From positions 1 to 5,381 of the forward strand of contig JAGPVI010000169.1 in NCBI GenBank assembly GCA_018067115.1: a stretch of DNA of 5,381 nt, given 5' to 3'. Every line of letters starts with the position of its first letter. Positions within the stretch are counted from its first letter, which is position 1. The stretch comes from Bizionia sp. (lineage in GTDB: Bacteria; Bacteroidota; Bacteroidia; Flavobacteriales; Flavobacteriaceae). Below are positions 1 to 5,381 of the stretch, in pieces. The notes under the pieces were generated by a model. The model had not been told where the DNA came from. It did no database searches and saw only the letters and a program-made list of their open reading frames with translations. Both the position numbers and the translations under genes were made by a program.

Positions 1-489
1 TGCTTTAGAGGCTGAATATGGAGAGTTTGGGTCGTAAGACGTTGTCTCTGTAAACAAACCTGTTTCTCCTAAAGAACCATACACCTCATCAGTACTCACG
101 TGATAAAAACGTTTGCCATCCCAGTTATTTTTCCATAATTCTTTAAAAGCATTCAACAAAATCATAGTTCCTAAAATATTGGTCTTTGCAAATGCTAAAG
201 GATCTGTAATCGAACGATCTACATGAGATTCTGCTGCTAAATGTACTACCCCATCAAATTGATGCTCTGAAAAGATTCCATTAATAAAAGTTTCATCTGT
301 TATATCTCCGTGTAGGAAGGTATAGTTTGAGGCCTTTTCAACATCCCTTAGATTTTCTAAATTACCAGCATAGGTAAGGGTATCTAAATTATAAATATGG
401 TAATTTGGATATTGGTTCACAAAGCGTCTTACAACGTGTGATCCGATAAACCCTGCTCCACCAGTTATTAGGATGTTTTTGATTTTCAT
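1..489 (-). CDS. rfbB: dTDP-glucose 4,6-dehydratase, N-terminal part (cut by the window edge)
   Basis: This cytosolic extended-SDR enzyme converts dTDP-glucose to dTDP-4-keto-6-deoxyglucose, the entry step to dTDP-L-rhamnose and other dTDP-deoxysugars. The window holds the first 163 codons, roughly half of the usual length of about 350; the rest lies beyond base 1. The ATG at 489-487 gives a normal start, MKIKNILITGGAGFIGSH. Visible motifs are the Rossmann glycines G10-x-x-G13-x-x-G16, the NAD-ribose Asp in NLDTLTYAGN (D36), HLAAESHVDRS (83-93), the catalytic STDEVYG with T133, D134 and E135, and the YxxxK pair Y158/K162 in PYSASKA at the very edge. The DE pair after Thr separates the dehydratase from simple 4-epimerases. 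The start codon has no Shine-Dalgarno sequence. The gene lies 153 bases downstream of pgi with no obvious promoter in between, so it may be co-transcribed. I infer that rmlA, rmlC and rmlD may follow outside the window. The family call is secure; the final sugar is unknown. Confidence 0.95.
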   Translation of the reverse strand, partial: MKIKNILITGGAGFIGSHVVRRFVNQYPNYHIYNLDTLTYAGNLENLRDVEKASNYTFLHGDITDETFINGIFSEHQFDGVVHLAAESHVDRSITDPLAFAKTNILGTMILLNAFKELWKNNWDGKRFYHVSTDEVYGSLGETGLFTETTSYDPNSPYSASKA

Positions 490-642
490 AGTTAATTGGT
501 TTTTGCCATAGGAAGTTTTCTATAGGCTTTTGTTATTCCTTTGATTTTATTTTAATTCTTATTTTTTAGTTTCTTATTCCAATTAAGAAGTCTATTTTTA
601 AAAAGGGAATCTTAATTATGCTTGTCGCCCAATGCTTAAGGC
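490..642. other. Intergenic spacer between pgi and rfbB
   Basis: This is a very AT-rich 153-base spacer. I see no ORF of note in it, no TAnnTTTG element on the minus strand, and no G+C-rich hairpin followed by a T-run. It holds an AT-only inverted repeat (listed separately) and an imperfect hairpin at 506-526 (CCATAG against CTATAGG with a one-base bulge), close enough to the rfbB start to sit in its leader. The end next to pgi carries one copy of the short repeat found on both sides of pgi. Confidence 0.6.
581..617 (-). repeat. AT-only inverted repeat downstream of pgi
   Basis: AATTAAGA at 581-588 is exactly complementary to TCTTAATT at 610-617, giving an 8-bp stem with a 21-base loop that itself contains the self-complementary TTTTTAAAA. 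It begins 26 bases past the pgi stop, where a 3'-end structure could sit. The stem has a single G-C pair and no clean T-run follows, so it is at best a weak terminator or mRNA-stabilising fold. In a spacer this AT-rich, chance is a real alternative. Confidence 0.3.
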
Positions 643-650
643 CTACTGCA
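631..650. repeat. Degenerate direct repeat flanking pgi, 3' copy
   Basis: The 15 bases AATGCTTAAGGCCTA at 631-645 match ATTGCTTAATGCCTA at 2358-2372 in 13 positions and in the same orientation. Extended to 20 bases (631-650 against 2358-2377) the match is 16 of 20. This copy overlaps the pgi stop codon (645-643) and part of its last two codons. The pair brackets the entire pgi gene. It may be a remnant of a dispersed intergenic repeat, a trace of insertion or recombination, or a coincidence. Confidence 0.4.
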
Positions 651-2283
651 AATAGCTTACCGTCTTAACCCTTTCCAACAATCCTTCCGTAGAAGCATCA
701 AATTTCTCGTCAACTTTTCGTTTCTGTATCGCCTTTAATTTACTTGTAGAAAGTTCTTTTCCTAATTCCACTCCCCATTGGTCAAAGCTGAAGATGTTCC
801 ATATGACACCTTGTACAAAAACTTTGTGTTCATAGAAAGCAAGCAATGACCCTAAATTATAAGGGTTTAATTCTTTTATAAGTATTGTATTACTGGGTTT
901 ATTGCCTTCAAAAACTTTGAAACTGTTGATTTGTTGATTTGTTTTTTCGTGAATTTCTTCCACTTCTTCTAATGTTCTACCTTTCATGAGCGCTTCCGGT
1001 TGTGCAAGGGCATTGCTTAATAATTTTTCTTGATGGTCAGCTTGCTTGTTTTTTGAATTGACAGGAACTATAAAATCACAAGGAATAAATAGCATTCCTT
1101 GGTGCAGTAACTGATGGAAAGAATGTTGACCATTGGTTCCCGCTCCTCCCCAAACGACTACACCTGTTGTATAGTCAATAGGGTTACCATTTCTATCCTT
1201 GTTTTTTCCATTACTTTCCATAGCCGCTTGTTGTAAATAAGCAACGAACTTTGACATATTGTGTGCGTAGGGCAGGACCACCTCGCTTTGCGCATTAAAA
1301 AAATTAATGTACCAAATACTCAAAAGTCCCATGAGGATAGGAATATTTTTATCAAAGGCTTCATTTTTAAAATGTTGGTCGGCTCCATTCGCTCCTTTGA
1401 GGAGTTGTTCATAATTTTCGCACCCAACAGTTAAAGCAATAGACATTCCTATAGAACCCCAGAGACTAAAACGGCCACATACCCAATCCCAAATTTCAAA
1501 AAGATTTTCATTGGGGATACCAAATTCATTGGCTGCAATTTTGTTCCCAGTTACGGCTATAAAATGTTTGTGCATAAAAGTATCATCTTTGCATTCTTCA
1601 AGAAATAAGGCTTTAATGCTTTCTGCATTGGTACTGGTTTCTAGGGTCGTAAAAGTCTTAGAAGAAATGATAAATAAAGTCTCCTCAAAATTGATTTGCT
1701 CTAATACCTCGAGTAAGTTTGCACTGTCCACATTGCTGATGAAGAATGGTGTAATTCCTTTCTCCCAATATGGTTTAAGCGCTTCAGTCACCATGGCAAC
1801 ACCTAGGTCACTTCCTCCAACACCAATATTAACAACGTTTTTAATTTTCTTTCCAGAATATCCAGTCCAGGTCCCACTGTAAATTTGCTCACAAAGTTCT
1901 TTTACTCTTTTTCTTTCATTCAGCACCAAAGGTGTGATGTTCTCATTATCTACAATAATTTCCTCATCCGAAAAGGTTCGTAAAGCCGTATGTAAAACTG
2001 CTCTATCTTCCGTTTCGTTAATCTTTTCGCCCTCAAACAAAGCCCTAATCGCCTTGTCTAACTGACACTCTTTCGCCAATTCAACCAATAAAGCTATCGT
2101 TTCCTCTGTTATTCTGTTTTTCGAATAATCAAAAAGGAGATCTTCAAAATCAATAGAAAATTTCTCAAACCGTTTTGGATCTTGCTCAAACAAGTCGTTC
2201 ATATGAACAGAACTGTTCGTCAGAAAATGCGCTTTAAGCTTTTTCCAAGATTGGGTTATTATGGGGGATGTTTTTGGGAACAT
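643..2283 (-). CDS. pgi: Glucose-6-phosphate isomerase
   Basis: PGI reversibly converts glucose-6-phosphate and fructose-6-phosphate in the cytosol, serving glycolysis, gluconeogenesis and nucleotide-sugar supply. At 546 residues it is full length (the E. coli enzyme has 549). The start MFPKTSPIITQSWKKLKAHF lines up with the family N-terminus, supporting the ATG at 2283. Two SIS domains are present, at about 140-285 and 320-505. Visible motifs are GVGGSDLG (154-161), the phosphate-binding loop SSKTFTT (207-213), R271 in the CGRFSLW signature, catalytic E356 in MESNGK, catalytic H387 in GTNGQHSFHQ, and catalytic K509 in the C-terminal FDQWGVELGK signature. One oddity is Cys269 where I would expect Gly in the usual VGGR(Y/F)SLW. 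There is no Shine-Dalgarno sequence; the start is preceded by an A-run. The gene lies 133 bases after the tviC-like gene, and a candidate promoter overlaps that gene's stop. Its position between UDP-HexNAc and dTDP-sugar genes suits a role in feeding both branches. Family call secure. Confidence 0.98.
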   Translation of the reverse strand: MFPKTSPIITQSWKKLKAHFLTNSSVHMNDLFEQDPKRFEKFSIDFEDLLFDYSKNRITEETIALLVELAKECQLDKAIRALFEGEKINETEDRAVLHTALRTFSDEEIIVDNENITPLVLNERKRVKELCEQIYSGTWTGYSGKKIKNVVNIGVGGSDLGVAMVTEALKPYWEKGITPFFISNVDSANLLEVLEQINFEETLFIISSKTFTTLETSTNAESIKALFLEECKDDTFMHKHFIAVTGNKIAANEFGIPNENLFEIWDWVCGRFSLWGSIGMSIALTVGCENYEQLLKGANGADQHFKNEAFDKNIPILMGLLSIWYINFFNAQSEVVLPYAHNMSKFVAYLQQAAMESNGKNKDRNGNPIDYTTGVVVWGGAGTNGQHSFHQLLHQGMLFIPCDFIVPVNSKNKQADHQEKLLSNALAQPEALMKGRTLEEVEEIHEKTNQQINSFKVFEGNKPSNTILIKELNPYNLGSLLAFYEHKVFVQGVIWNIFSFDQWGVELGKELSTSKLKAIQKRKVDEKFDASTEGLLERVKTVSYLQ

Positions 2284-2416
2284 GTTTTTTTTGGATTTCT
2301 GTTTTAATACTGAGCTTTATTATTTCAAACAAAAAAATCTTTATTACTAATGTAGCTATTGCTTAATGCCTAAAGCACAAAGAAGTTTTCAACCTCAAAT
2401 TTTCAAAAACACAAAT
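2284..2416. other. Intergenic spacer upstream of pgi
   Basis: This 133-base AT-rich leader region of pgi contains the 5' copy of the flanking repeat (2358-2377), a weak 5-bp hairpin TGCTT/AAGCA (2360-2364 with 2373-2377), and long A/T runs. The hairpin is not followed directly by a T-run on the minus strand, so it does not look like an intrinsic terminator. Any transcript starting at the candidate promoter at 2412-2438 would have a leader of roughly 120 bases. Confidence 0.6.
2358..2377. repeat. Degenerate direct repeat flanking pgi, 5' copy
   Basis: ATTGCTTAATGCCTA at 2358-2372 is the partner of 631-645 (13 of 15 identical; 16 of 20 when extended to 2377). This copy is wholly intergenic, about 75 bases upstream of the pgi start, and contains a small TGCTT/AAGCA inverted repeat. 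The two copies lie about 1.73 kb apart, enclosing pgi. Confidence 0.4.
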
Positions 2417-2438
2417 TTACTGTTCCAAATTCTCCCAA
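2412..2438 (-). promoter_or_regulatory. Candidate Bacteroidota-type promoter for pgi
   Basis: Read on the minus strand, TAAATTTG (2419-2412) fits the Bacteroidota -7 consensus TAnnTTTG exactly. A TTG at 2438-2436 could be the -33 element, with a 16-base spacing that is shorter than the usual 19 or so. The -7 element overlaps the TAA stop of the tviC-like gene. If it is real, pgi and rfbB could be transcribed apart from the upstream sugar genes. The match is short and the DNA is AT-rich, so chance is likely enough to keep confidence low. Confidence 0.25.
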
Positions 2439-3418
2439 TACCATTCCACTGCTTTTTCAATGCCGTTATCTATGGTATGTGTAGGTTTATAGTTTAATAA
2501 ACGTTTTGCTTTATCTACAGAGGCCAACGAATGTGGTATATCTCCTTTTCGGTTGGGGCCGTGAACGATATTAACCTCTGCTATTTTAGCATCGTATTTA
2601 GACAGGTGTTTTTTAAGCAAATCGGTTAACTGTTCTATAGTTATACAATCACCAACCGCTGTATTATACACTTGGTTTAGTGCCTCTCTATTTTCTGTGG
2701 TAATGGCTCGTAAGTTCATTTGTACCACATTATCGATATAGGTGAAATCACGAGAATAGGTGCCATCTCCGTTTATCACAGGACTTTCGTAATTCATGAA
2801 TTGCTTTACGAATAGAGGAATCACCGCTGCGTAAGCGCCGTTAGGGTCTTGACGTCTTCCAAAGACATTAAAATAACGTAAACCAATCGTGTTTAAACCG
2901 TAAGTCGTAAAAAAGTTATCCGCGTATAACTCATTTACATATTTTGTAATCGCGTATGGTGATAAAGGCTTACCTATAGTGTCTTCCACTTTTGGTAAGG
3001 CTTCATGGTCTCCATAAGTTGACGAACTTGCAGCGTACACAAAACGTGTCACCTCAGCATCACGAGCTGCGACTAACATATTTAAGAATCCTCCAACATT
3101 CACATCATTAGAGGTAATGGGATCTGCAATAGAACGCGGTACAGAACCTAATGCTGCTTGGTGTAAGATAAAATCTTGATTAGCACAAGCTTTATGGCAA
3201 GTGTCTAAATCACGGATATCGCCTTCTATTAAGGTAAAATTACCGTTATTTAGAAAAGGCTCTATATTGTGTCTATGACCTGTAGCAAAATTATCGAGAC
3301 AGGTTACGTTTACGTTTAGTTTTAATAAGGTTTCGCAAAGGTTGGAGCCAATAAATCCGGCTCCACCTGTAACTAGCACGTTCTTATTTTCTAAAACTTT
3401 AAACTCCTCTAGATCCAT
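2417..3418 (-). CDS. tviC: UDP-N-acetylglucosamine(uronate) 4-epimerase, TviC/WbpP type
   Basis: This extended-SDR 4-epimerase acts on N-acetylated UDP-hexoses. In the Vi-antigen and Pseudomonas O6 pathways its relatives interconvert the gluco and galacto forms of UDP-GlcNAc or UDP-GlcNAcA. At 333 residues it has the family length (about 340), including the short N-terminal extension before the Rossmann motif, so the ATG at 3418 is preferred. Visible are G18-x-x-G21-x-x-G24, HQAALGSVPRS (86-96), the SSSTYGD loop (131-137), the catalytic pair Y155/K159 in SPYAITKYVNELYAD, RYFNVFGRRQDPNGAYAAVI (181-200), and NGDGTYSRDFTYIDNV (216-231). Residue S297 in PHSLAS aligns with WbpP S306 and E. coli GalE Y299; a small residue here goes with acceptance of N-acetylated substrates. 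It starts 7 bases after the stop of the TviB-like dehydrogenase, so the two are surely one operon. Whether its natural substrate is UDP-GlcNAcA or UDP-GlcNAc cannot be read from the sequence; the dehydrogenase partner favours the uronate. Confidence 0.92.
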   Translation of the reverse strand: MDLEEFKVLENKNVLVTGGAGFIGSNLCETLLKLNVNVTCLDNFATGHRHNIEPFLNNGNFTLIEGDIRDLDTCHKACANQDFILHQAALGSVPRSIADPITSNDVNVGGFLNMLVAARDAEVTRFVYAASSSTYGDHEALPKVEDTIGKPLSPYAITKYVNELYADNFFTTYGLNTIGLRYFNVFGRRQDPNGAYAAVIPLFVKQFMNYESPVINGDGTYSRDFTYIDNVVQMNLRAITTENREALNQVYNTAVGDCITIEQLTDLLKKHLSKYDAKIAEVNIVHGPNRKGDIPHSLASVDKAKRLLNYKPTHTIDNGIEKAVEWYWENLEQ

Positions 3419-3425
3419 AATTCAG

Positions 3426-4709
3426 TTATAATCTGCCATCGGCGTCCTTTAACACGCCTTTTATATCATAAACAACCGAATTCGATGCTTTCAGTCTACT
3501 TATATCAATTTCTACAAACTCCTCATGGGCTACGGCCAAGACTACGGCTTCAAAGCGGTCTTTTGGCAGCGATCGTGTCGTTTGTAAATTATACTCGTGT
3601 TGCACTTGCGTTGGTGACGCTAACGGATCGTAGATAGTAACGCTAATACCGTAAGACTCTAGCTCACGCACTACATCCACAACTTTCGTGTTACGCACAT
3701 CGGGACAGTTTTCTTTAAAGGTAATCCCAAGCATTAATACGTTAGCACTTTTTACTTTCACATCGTTCGCTAACATTAATTTCACGATTTCTGATGCGAC
3801 ATACCCCCCCATAGAATCGTTAATTCTGCGTCCTGCTAATATAATTTCTGGGTGGTACCCTACTTCTTGTGCTTTTTGTGCCAAGTAATACGGATCGACA
3901 CCTATACAATGCCCACCTACTAATCCGGGTTTAAAAGGCAAGAAGTTCCATTTGGTCGCTGCTGCTTCCAAAACATCGCTTGTATTAATATTCAAGCGGT
4001 TAAAAATTTTAGCGAGTTCGTTAACAAAGGCAATATTAATATCGCGCTGTGCATTCTCGATCACTTTTGCAGCTTCTGCTACTTTTATATTGGGTGCTAA
4101 ATGCGTTCCCGCAGTAATAACACTCTTATAAAGAGCATCTATTTGTTGGCCGGCTTCTGGTGTTGACCCCGAAGTGACTTTTAATATCTTTTCTACGGTG
4201 TGTTGCTTATCTCCCGGGTTAATACGCTCTGGCGAATACCCTGCAAAAAAGTCCGTATTAAAGGTTAATCCGCTATACTGTTCTAAAACAGGAATACATT
4301 CCTCTTCGGTAGCTCCAGGGTATACCGTCGATTCGTAAATAACAATATCACCTTTCTTTAAGACTTTTCCTACCGTTTCGCTCGCCTTAAATAGCGGCGT
4401 TAAATCTGGTCTGTTATTTTTATCTACTGGCGTAGGTACTGTAATAATATAATGGGTACAGTTAGTAATATCCTCGATGTTCGTAGAGCAATATAACCCC
4501 GAACTCCCTTCTTGCATAAGTGCATCTGGATGATTTACGGAAACCGCTTGCAAATCGACATCTTCAACCTCTAGTGTACTATCTGTTCCCGCTTGTAATT
4601 CTTTAACTCGCTTTTTATCACTATCAAAACCAATAACAGAATATTTGGTTGCAAATAATCGCGCTAGTGGTAAGCCCACATATCCCAAACCTATTATGGC
4701 TATTTTCAT
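3426..4709 (-). CDS. tviB: UDP-N-acetyl-D-glucosamine 6-dehydrogenase, TviB/WbpA type
   Basis: This cytosolic enzyme makes UDP-GlcNAcA from UDP-GlcNAc by two successive NAD-dependent oxidations at C6. At 427 residues it matches the TviB/VipA length. Domains run in order: N-terminal NAD-binding Rossmann domain (about 1-185) with GLGYVGLP (7-14); central dimerisation helices (about 206-300); C-terminal UDP-binding domain (about 318-427). Landmarks are VPTPVD (91-96), YESTVYPG (125-132), YSPERINPGD (158-167), K215 in EAAKVIENAQRDINIAFVNE, the catalytic nucleophile C268 in PGLVGGHCIGVDPYYL with D272, and FKENCPDVRNTK (331-342). The stretch KWNFLPFKPGLVGGHCIG and the following HPEIILAGRRIND are characteristic of the TviB branch rather than of UDP-glucose dehydrogenases, so UDP-GlcNAc is the likely substrate. 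The ATG at 4709 opens directly into the Rossmann strand; no Shine-Dalgarno sequence is seen. It is followed 7 bases later by its epimerase partner. By eye, this gene and the epimerase are somewhat less AT-rich than pgi. Confidence 0.94.
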   Translation of the reverse strand: MKIAIIGLGYVGLPLARLFATKYSVIGFDSDKKRVKELQAGTDSTLEVEDVDLQAVSVNHPDALMQEGSSGLYCSTNIEDITNCTHYIITVPTPVDKNNRPDLTPLFKASETVGKVLKKGDIVIYESTVYPGATEEECIPVLEQYSGLTFNTDFFAGYSPERINPGDKQHTVEKILKVTSGSTPEAGQQIDALYKSVITAGTHLAPNIKVAEAAKVIENAQRDINIAFVNELAKIFNRLNINTSDVLEAAATKWNFLPFKPGLVGGHCIGVDPYYLAQKAQEVGYHPEIILAGRRINDSMGGYVASEIVKLMLANDVKVKSANVLMLGITFKENCPDVRNTKVVDVVRELESYGISVTIYDPLASPTQVQHEYNLQTTRSLPKDRFEAVVLAVAHEEFVEIDISRLKASNSVVYDIKGVLKDADGRL

Positions 4710-4766
4710 AGTCTTTGTATAATCGTTTTAATTTTTACTTTTTAAGTAATCGTAATCTGCTAGTCT
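4710..4766. other. Short spacer with an in-frame open tail after the transferase stop
   Basis: Read on the minus strand directly after the TAG of the transferase (4769-4767), the same frame stays open for twelve codons, RLADYDYLKSKN, and closes with TAA at 4730-4728. That would leave 18 bases before the dehydrogenase ATG, a normal operon gap. The tail is hydrophilic and protein-like, so it may be the former C-terminus of the transferase cut off by a new stop. No promoter element was recognised here. Confidence 0.4.
4735..4749. repeat. Small perfect hairpin between transferase and dehydrogenase genes
   Basis: TTACTT (4735-4740) and AAGTAA (4744-4749) are exact complements separated by three T, giving a 6-bp stem with a tight loop. 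On the transcribed (minus) strand A-rich sequence rather than a T-run follows, so it is not an intrinsic terminator. It could be a minor mRNA fold in the operon or chance in AT-rich DNA. Confidence 0.35.
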
Positions 4767-5381
4767 CTACAACGTAGGTAACATAAACCTAAATTTGCCT
4801 GCTTTACGTTGTACGGCAAAAGGCAATAGTAATAATCCTAACGCTACTGGAAGCATCACACAAAAGGCTATATTTACAGGTAAATCGTTAAGAGCAAATG
4901 CCATAACGGTAATAATTATGGTATATAATGAGATTAGTATAGTCGCTAATATATGCGAAAACCCAAGGTCTATTAAACGGTGGTGAATATGGCATCTATC
5001 GGCAGAGAAAGGACTGCGCTTATTAATGATTCTTATTAAAAACACACGTAAAGTATCTATTAACGGGTACGATAATAACGCCAAAACAAATACTGGTGCG
5101 TTTTTAAACACCAAAAGATCTGGCTTGAAAGAGCTAAGCCCCAAATACAAGACCACTTGAAAAGCAAGGACAAAGCCCACAACCATAGAGCCTGTATCGC
5201 CTAAAAATATTTTACGTTTATGCGAGAAATTATAGATTAAAAACCCTACCAATGCACCAACTAACGCTAAGGACATAAGGCTGTAAAAAAAGTAGCCGCT
5301 ATAAAAGAATACGAGACCCATAAACCCCGAAATAAGAGTCCCCAAAGCACCTGCCAATCCGTCTATACCATCAATTAAATT
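4767..5381 (-). CDS. wecA: WecA/MraY-family undecaprenyl-phosphate sugar-1-phosphate transferase, C-terminal part
   Basis: This integral membrane enzyme transfers a sugar-1-phosphate (GlcNAc-1-P in WecA and TagO) from a UDP-sugar to undecaprenyl phosphate, starting a lipid-linked glycan at the inner face of the membrane. The window has the last 204 codons; the N-terminus, with the Mg-binding DDxxD region, lies beyond base 5381. The first residues in the window are the family motif NLIDGIDGLAG, so the gene clearly continues off the edge. The TTG at 5357-5355 is a Leu codon inside that motif, not a start. Other landmarks, counted from the edge, are FLGDTGS (59-65) and the cytoplasmic HIHHRL motif (131-136) after SADRC. 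About six hydrophobic segments are visible, near 12-28, 30-52, 65-82, 94-116, 143-165 and 169-188. The HIHHRL form points to the WecA/TagO side rather than MraY. The exact sugar is not determined. The ending MLPTL-TAG may be a shortened C-terminus (see findings). It heads the operon towards the tviB- and tviC-like genes. Confidence 0.92.
   Translation of the reverse strand, partial: NLIDGIDGLAGALGTLISGFMGLVFFYSGYFFYSLMSLALVGALVGFLIYNFSHKRKIFLGDTGSMVVGFVLAFQVVLYLGLSSFKPDLLVFKNAPVFVLALLSYPLIDTLRVFLIRIINKRSPFSADRCHIHHRLIDLGFSHILATILISLYTIIITVMAFALNDLPVNIAFCVMLPVALGLLLLPFAVQRKAGKFRFMLPTL

Noticed and set aside
506..526. Possible leader hairpin or riboswitch before rfbB
   Set aside because: The pairing CCATAG/CTATAGG needs a bulge and is short; no known riboswitch core can be recognised, so it was kept only as a remark on the spacer.
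1511..1882. Plus-strand 123-codon open frame
   Set aside because: It lies entirely opposite pgi, in the region coding for the conserved SIS domain, and its translation shows no recognisable domain. It is a shadow of the real gene.
2360..2377. Possible terminator after the tviC-like gene
   Set aside because: The stem TGCTT/AAGCA is only 5 bp with an 8-base loop, and on the minus strand it is followed by mixed sequence, with the first T-run about 20 bases away.
3688..3888. Plus-strand 66-codon open frame
   Set aside because: Antisense to the conserved part of the UDP-GlcNAc dehydrogenase; no motif and no plausible start context.
4795..4986. Plus-strand 63-codon open frame
   Set aside because: Antisense to the membrane helices of the transferase; no independent support.
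5355..5357. TTG as start of a 196-residue transferase
   Set aside because: The frame is open up to the window edge and the codons before it spell the first part of the conserved NLIDGIDGLAG motif, so this codon is an internal Leu and the true start is outside the window.

Overview
The window is a run of five genes, all on the minus strand, from a surface-polysaccharide (O-antigen, capsule or exopolysaccharide) locus. In transcription order (right to left) they are: the C-terminal part of a WecA/MraY-type polyprenyl-phosphate sugar-1-phosphate transferase (cut by the right edge); a TviB/WbpA-type UDP-GlcNAc 6-dehydrogenase; a TviC/WbpP-type UDP-GlcNAc(A) 4-epimerase; glucose-6-phosphate isomerase (pgi); and the N-terminal part of dTDP-glucose 4,6-dehydratase (rfbB/rmlB, cut by the left edge). 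No plus-strand gene, RNA gene, CRISPR array or insertion sequence was found.

The host looks like a Bacteroidota member, probably a flavobacterium. The DNA is AT-rich, no start codon has a Shine-Dalgarno sequence in front of it, and one TAnnTTTG element of the Bacteroidota -7 type lies upstream of pgi. This is an inference from style, and the genus cannot be told.

Layout: 1-489 rfbB (partial); 490-642 AT-rich spacer with a weak inverted repeat; 643-2283 pgi; 2284-2416 spacer with a candidate promoter and one copy of a short repeat that recurs at the 3' end of pgi; 2417-3418 tviC-like; 7-base gap; 3426-4709 tviB-like; 4710-4766 spacer holding a small hairpin and an in-frame open tail after the transferase stop; 4767-5381 transferase (partial).

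How they fit together: the transferase would load the first sugar phosphate onto undecaprenyl phosphate at the membrane. TviB and TviC homologues convert UDP-GlcNAc to UDP-GlcNAcA and then UDP-GalNAcA, so an acidic N-acetylhexosaminuronic acid is expected in the polymer. RfbB begins the dTDP-deoxysugar branch (for example rhamnose). PGI interconverts fructose-6-P, the source of UDP-GlcNAc, and glucose-6-P, the source of dTDP-glucose, so it links the pathways encoded on either side.

Every gene belongs to a well-known family and I see no undescribed system. The points most worth a second look are a possible recent C-terminal shortening of the transferase by a TAG codon, and a degenerate direct repeat flanking pgi.
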